Part shown: piece by piece, positions 58,460-64,000 of the stretch | Layout: each line of letters starts with the position of its first letter | Position numbering within the stretch: position 1 is the stretch's first letter | Assembly: GCA_008921705.1 (NCBI GenBank) | Contig: VFFE01007836.1 | Span: 1,502,535 to 1,566,534 of the forward strand | Length of the DNA stretch: 64,000 bases | Reading direction: 5' to 3' | Source of the DNA: Burhinus oedicnemus | Taxonomy: Eukaryota > Chordata > Aves > Charadriiformes > Burhinidae | Program-made: the position numbers and the translations under genes | Notes under the pieces: model-generated | Told to the model about the DNA's origin: nothing | Database searches by the model: none | Seen by the model: the letters and a program-made list of their open reading frames with translations, nothing else

Positions 58460-61400
58460 CTAAAAGAAAAACACAAACTCATGTTCTCCTTAACCCATCT
58501 TTTGTTACCATTCATTGAGTCTGCTGGTTACAAGATGCATGTGAAGATCTGTCAAATCCTATATGGAAAGCATATGGGGTGAACAAAAAACTTGAGAAAT
58601 ATTTGGAAAAAACTTCTCCAGGGGTGAGATGTTGGAGTACATTGTCAGAAACAGGTTCCATACAAAGCAGTTATGTGGCTGAATTTTTCCCTAGCATCTC
58701 CCTTCACCGCTGACTTTCATTCAAGTGGATCATTACTCGTTAGGCTACCGCAAGGTACTTCTTCTGTTGTATCATCTTCTCCTTCCACAGGTAACAAGAT
58801 ACACTGGTAAGGATATCTGCTGCCTATGGATTACATTAATGCAGACCAAAATTAATTCCTAGTGTTACAAAATGAAATTAAAAAACTGTGACTATTATTA
58901 ATTAGGTTACTGAGAACCTGTGATGTAAAAGTTAAATCTCTCATTACACTGATAACAGTTGAATTATATTATCTGTTCATCTTGCTACACAGCACAATTT
59001 AGTATAGAGATACCCAACTTAATTTTAAACAAGCCAGGCTGGATACCAGAAGCAGTCTGTCTGTGACAGCACTCAGCTTAGCATAGTCTAATCGATTTTT
59101 CTAAGAAATAGAATATATTAGCTTATGTGGAACTTACACTGTCATGTTTAGACTACTTTTGATGCCCAAGCTAATTCCCACAGATATCCGATACCAGGTC
59201 AGGTGTCCTTCTATTACACTGAAGTGTACTGTGTGTGTAGCCCTCTTGGTTAATCTCATTCCTGCAGAGTTAGAATATAGATGAGGATTGCTCAGAGAAA
59301 ATTGAGATGAAATAGTAGTAATTTTAGGAATTTGGTAGCTTCTGCTCTTTTCTCTTAGTCAGTAAGTAATCCTGTGCTTGGTTAAAAGCTGCTTGCAGAG
59401 CGTATGGAGTTTGCCTTTGATATTTGTTAATGAGAATCCCCACTTGATGTGCTTAAGGGCATTCTCAACAAACTCCCAATTCATTTTTAGAAATTTGTGA
59501 AAAACAGCAGGGAATCTTCACTAGGAGGGACTTGAGCTGACTGTTGATACAGACAGAGGAGCTGCCCTAAGGGTAGAAATGACAGTTGCTATCACATTAC
59601 TTTATGACCAGTAGTAATATTTATAGTTTGTGTGATAAATGCAGGGACAATCAAGTAACTGGCTCTAGACTGTGTGCTGATCACCCAAGTGACTAAGAGA
59701 AAATCTTTTACCCCCAGTGTAAACCCATCATGGGGTCTCTTTCTCCTTTGAGGCAGTCAGTTCGCTTACTCAGGGTAGTGGGGTCTAGGATACACGGGGT
59801 AATGGAAGAATCCGGAGAGTACCAGCACTGGAAAATAAATCCTAAGAGGCTTTGTATGAACCAAGTCTCCTTCTGGCGTGCCTGTCACTGATTTGGCCTG
59901 ATACCTACAGAGCCATTCAGAAACTTCTTAAAAAAGATTTGTTAACTGGACCTTAGCTGAAACTGAGCTGAATCAGGGCATTTGGGCTGGCAATTGCTCC
60001 CAAGCAAAGACAACTGCAGGCTTCTGGGCAGCTCTAGTTGTGTCACACTGAGTTGGGGCCATTTAACTGCAACACAGTTCTGGTTCCAGTTCTTGTTCTT
60101 CACACTACTGCTGACTCGGTTCAATTTGGGTATACACTGTAATTTTGGGACAAATTTGGTGGCAGGAAGACAATGGTTGAGCTATATATGAAAAACAGTG
60201 TTTGCAGTCTGACATAGATGTATATATGGAATGTCTGTGTTATTCTAAGCAGAGATTTTAAGATTTTTATAGACAGATTCCCTAAATCTGACATGAGAAT
60301 ATCTGTTACATACCAGGGATTTTCAATGATGGATTGCAACACCTGCATGAAATAGAAAGGCTCTAACAGAAACAGAATTCTAATATCAACCTTGTCTTGC
60401 CTTTTTATCTGCAACTGTTCTTCACTACTTGTTTAAAATTTGTAGAGGGAATTAAACTGTATCTGGATGAAGATTAGGAGGCTAAGAACGTTTTAGTTCA
60501 GTCCATTGCTGAAGAGAGAGTGTAAAGTACAGGTTTCTGGTTCAAACTGCTGAAACCTTGGATGTTTTTTTTCAGTTCAGTTCTTTTCTAGTGACAGTAG
60601 AGATTTCCATTATATTGAAGCAGAGCTCAGTGTTGAGGTTGTAACAGCTTGCCAAGAGCATGATACATATTTTCTTAGGATTAGAATAATTTTCATGTTA
60701 AAAACATAGAAACTGAATCTCAGTTGGTGCATTGCTTTTGCTTTGAGTCTCCTTGTGAGTAAGATGAGCACTTTTGGAGCTGGAGAATCAGTTAAATCTC
60801 GTATGTGATAAATCTTGTCTTTCGGCAACTTCTCTGTGGTCACAGAAGGTGCAACATAGTTTGTGGACTTCTACTGTTACATACACCATTGCTTCTAAAT
60901 CTCTTACAGTAAAGCTTAGCATCTGTTTTGTGATTTGATGAATGGCTCTGATCTGTTATTTTAATTGCTTCCTAGTAAGACACTAATGACCTTTTTTGTT
61001 CCAATAAACACTGTTTTGCTTAGTTGTAAATTAAATTTAGCTAAACACTTGGAGCTTTATTACTTGTTTCTGTTTGATGACTCGTCAGGCAATGTGTTAA
61101 CTCCATATGCAGAGACTTCTGTAATCATCATATCTTTGGTTTCATTAGGGGAAAAAATCCTGATAATATCCTAAATAAATAATATAAAATATGGATAGAC
61201 TTCACTTTCACATAATTAGCAGGTGCATAACTGGGGTCCAGATATATCCGTAATCTATCATTTATTAATTCCTTTAAAAATAGACAATGTGGGTATTTCT
61301 TATAAACTTAAAGAAGAGTTTAGGGAAGAGCTAATTCAAAAACTTTCACATTATCTTTGCCTGACTAGATCCCAAGCAGAAAATAGACTGGAGCTTTTTT

Positions 61401-62047
61401 GCTTTATTGACTTGGTTTCATGGTAAAATAATAAGAAGAATTGATATGGAGCAAAAAGAAGAGGGCAGGTCTGAATGAATAAAGAAACCTACAAAACAGA
61501 TTCTGAACAGCTGAACTTTAGAGAACCATTTGTTGTGGTTTGTAGCGTGATTGTGTACTGTGGGCAGAGATTCTCTCAGGGCTGTCATGGAAGAGAGATT
61601 CTTAAAACATTTTGCATACTGACCTAAGAAACATATAATGAAAGCCAGTTCTGCATTGTCAACTCATAATATTACCGCTTTGCTCCAAGCTGCTATGAAA
61701 TCGTTAAGGATCCTTTGGGAATGAAGACACACAGATTTTACTGTTTATTATATGTTTTGTTCCATTACATATTAATAATCCACCCAGATGTCCAGTGTAG
61801 AGTACTGTTTGAGGGGAAATTCAGGCAGATCCAAGTCTGGGCTGCATGTGCTGACCTTATTGCCAGCTGTACGTTTGTGCCTCTTCTCTAGTGCCATTCT
61901 GTTTGTTGCCCAGTCCATGGCTTGGACTGGGAAATGACCTGACCAAAAACTATGCCAGCAAACACGAGATGCTCAGTTATACTAACTCATTGCATAGCCT
62001 GATAGGCACAGTTATAAGATTGTCTGTCTGGCAGTGGTCCACAGTTG
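58460..62047. other. Non-coding unique sequence
   Basis: No gene or clear repeat is visible. Short open frames on both strands carry no recognisable motif. Confidence 0.5.
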
Positions 62048-62065
62048 GATCAATTTAAATTGATC
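62048..62065. repeat. Perfect 18-bp palindrome
   Basis: GATCAATTTAAATTGATC is identical to its reverse complement. It is AT-rich and carries no known site that I recognise. Confidence 0.9.
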
Positions 62066-64000
62066 ATCAAACCACACCCTTAGAGCCTGAAAGGCCAAAA
62101 GTAACGTGAGCTACTCAGGGAGAGGGTCTGCTATTTGAGATATCAAGCTGATAATAGGTCTCTTGAAAGAGTGCATTAACAGAATGTGTTGCCCTTGAGG
62201 TACAAGTGCTGACTGCAGTTTTGCTCAAAGATTAATCAGAGGTTGAGAAGGCATTAGCAGCAGCTAAGAAATTCAGTTCATCCAAGAACCGTTTTGAAGC
62301 TTTGTTTTTGGCCTACAATGTTCTTGAAGAGTGAAACAGGATCCCTGCCAATGTGTCTGGGAGCATAAAAGCCTGCTCTGCTTACAGAGAAAAACGGAGC
62401 AAGCTGCAAGACCATAAAAGGTGCTATGTTAGCAGGCATGAGGATATCCTGTGGTTTCCTCGGTGATGATGGGGAAAAAGAGATCTTGAGCAGTAACTTT
62501 AGCATTCACCTGCCATGGCTACTTTTGATAGTGAATCTTGTGTGAAACTGCCAGTTTTGTCATTTTCATTAGTCTCAAGGAGAGGAGACTTTTTCAGTAG
62601 ATTACCTGCTGTTGCAGTATTTCTCTTGACAGGACTGGCTGTACTGTAGCTTGCTTACTTTAAAATTTTCTTCCTACTTGTTATAACCTCTGGTACCAGT
62701 TTGTTGCCACTCCTGAATCTTTGACCATTCATATACCTTCTTGCTTCCCCAAAATGACAGGAACTCATTTTATTGAAGAAAAAATGGTTAACACTTCTCC
62801 TTGCAAAATGAGTCATGTTTATCCTTCTGCTGGTCTTTTGATGAAGAATATGTACTATCATTCCTAATGTCTGTCTGTGATACCTTCTAAAATACTCATA
62901 GAGGACTATGAAAATTGCCATTCTCAACTCAGCTGAATTCTTCTATCTTATTTTTCAACTGTATTAAACAAACAAGCTAAACTATGTATCTCTGTAGTAA
63001 TTCAAAAAACTGCCTTTTCCTCTGGGCTGCTTATTTTGGACTTCATAAGAGTTTTCTTGTGGGCAGAAAGGTGAGTGGCCAGTTTTCTCTGGGACTTACA
63101 GGTCCATGATTTCAGTGACTTCTCCAACATACCTATTTAGGAAGCTCAGGAAGTTGTTCACAGAGCAAATTTCTGAATCGGTGTTCTCCAGAGAACTCCA
63201 GTTTTTCTTTTGCCAAGGAGGGAAAACAGGTTAATGCTGCGGTGTTGCAGAAGGCACAGTGTGAGCTGTTGCCTGAGAAGGAGGTGCTGAGAATTCAGGA
63301 GCGGGCTGGTCGGGAAGTGGGAGACAATGCTAGTGTTGCTTCAGGGAGAAAATAAGAGCGAAGTACAAATCTGTACAAACTGAAAGTGAGAAAATGTTCA
63401 GGTCCGTTCACCAGCAAGGAGAATACATGCATGTTATAGACATTCTGACTATGTTACTGTATAGGGCAAGGATTTTTTTTTTAAAGCAAAGAAGGGAAGG
63501 GTTAAAGAAAAACATGGCTAAATATTTCAGCTGTAATGATCTGTTTCACGATCTCTCCCAGCTTGTGATGATGAGTAGGAAAAGTAAAGGCTTGAAACAC
63601 AGTAGAGATCTATTGATATTGCAGTTTATTATTACATGGTTGGTAAAGTTTAAAGAACAAGTTACTTGGTGACACTATGAATCCATTTTAATTAAAAAGA
63701 AAATTTATCTGCTCTCTTTTTGCTGTTTTTTAGATATACTATCCCTTTGCCTATTGTTACCTTCATTGCCATTTAATTATAGTTGACAAAATGCATGCTT
63801 TTTTTTAACATGCTAGCTGTAACTAGTCTGTATATTTTATGCTGATGGCAGATGTGAAATATTTCTGCAGTGGTATTTCTTCCAACTTGCTGCTAATTTT
63901 GAGTTTTCTCTGTTATTTCTTTATTCATTCATTTGTAGTTCCTATTCCAGCTGTAGATTGCATTCAGGCTTACCTTCTGATCTCTCTTGCCTCTGTCTTC
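62066..64000. other. Non-coding unique sequence
   Basis: No gene is visible. Open frames at 62655-62927 (minus) and 63394-63672 (plus) have no recognisable domain. Confidence 0.5.

Noticed and set aside
62655..62927. 90-codon minus-strand open frame with basic residues
   Set aside because: No family recognised, no splice signals noted, and length common by chance in this window.
1..64000. LTR retrotransposon or endogenous retrovirus
   Set aside because: No paired terminal repeats, primer-binding site or gag/pol-type protein signature was seen. The only reverse transcriptase similarity is CR1.

Overview
This window looks like avian nuclear DNA from a gene-poor region, either intergenic or the inside of a very large intron. 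The evidence is several CR1 LINE copies, including the typical avian 3' end (a short octamer-like ATTCTATG tail after a CCTTCCAACC-type motif), few other recognisable repeats, a generally AT-rich background with no CpG island, and frequent stops in all six frames. I found no complete protein-coding gene, no tRNA or rRNA gene, no CRISPR array and no convincing LTR element. Species and locus cannot be named from the sequence alone.

Layout. Positions 1-4148 are unique sequence. At 4190-4485 a 3'-terminal CR1 fragment runs directly into a perfect (ATTCT)22 array (4486-4595). From about 4.6 to 28.5 kb the sequence is mostly unique, with scattered candidate relics of old tRNA-derived SINEs (near 6.15, 10.0, 13.26, 18.27 and 18.69 kb), a purine-rich block (14.9-15.3 kb), simple repeats and a few conserved-element-like stretches. 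A second short CR1 3' end lies at 28.51-28.69 kb. Between 28.7 and 42.9 kb I see unique sequence with weak old repeats and one open minus-strand exon-like segment (34.13-34.51 kb). An old CR1 is at 42.97-43.56 kb, and a minus-strand CR1 with a still-open 245-codon C-terminal reading frame is at 45.74-46.55 kb.

The region from about 52.98 to 55.24 kb is a LINE cluster. It holds an ancient CR1 in minus orientation (52.98-53.55 kb), possibly more degenerate LINE sequence, then a younger plus-strand CR1 (54.35-55.24 kb). The younger copy keeps the reverse transcriptase FADD motif but has a nonsense codon, frameshifts and an internal deletion. Another minus-strand exon-like open segment, behind a good splice-acceptor-like sequence, sits at 58.20-58.46 kb. 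The last 5 kb appear unique.

No set of genes works together here. The coding-like content consists of dead CR1 retrotransposon pieces plus two unproven exon candidates. The most useful points to check are the CR1-seeded pentanucleotide array, the near-perfect hairpin at 50871-50915, the two minus-strand exon candidates, and the old SINE/LINE relics and conserved-element-like stretches.
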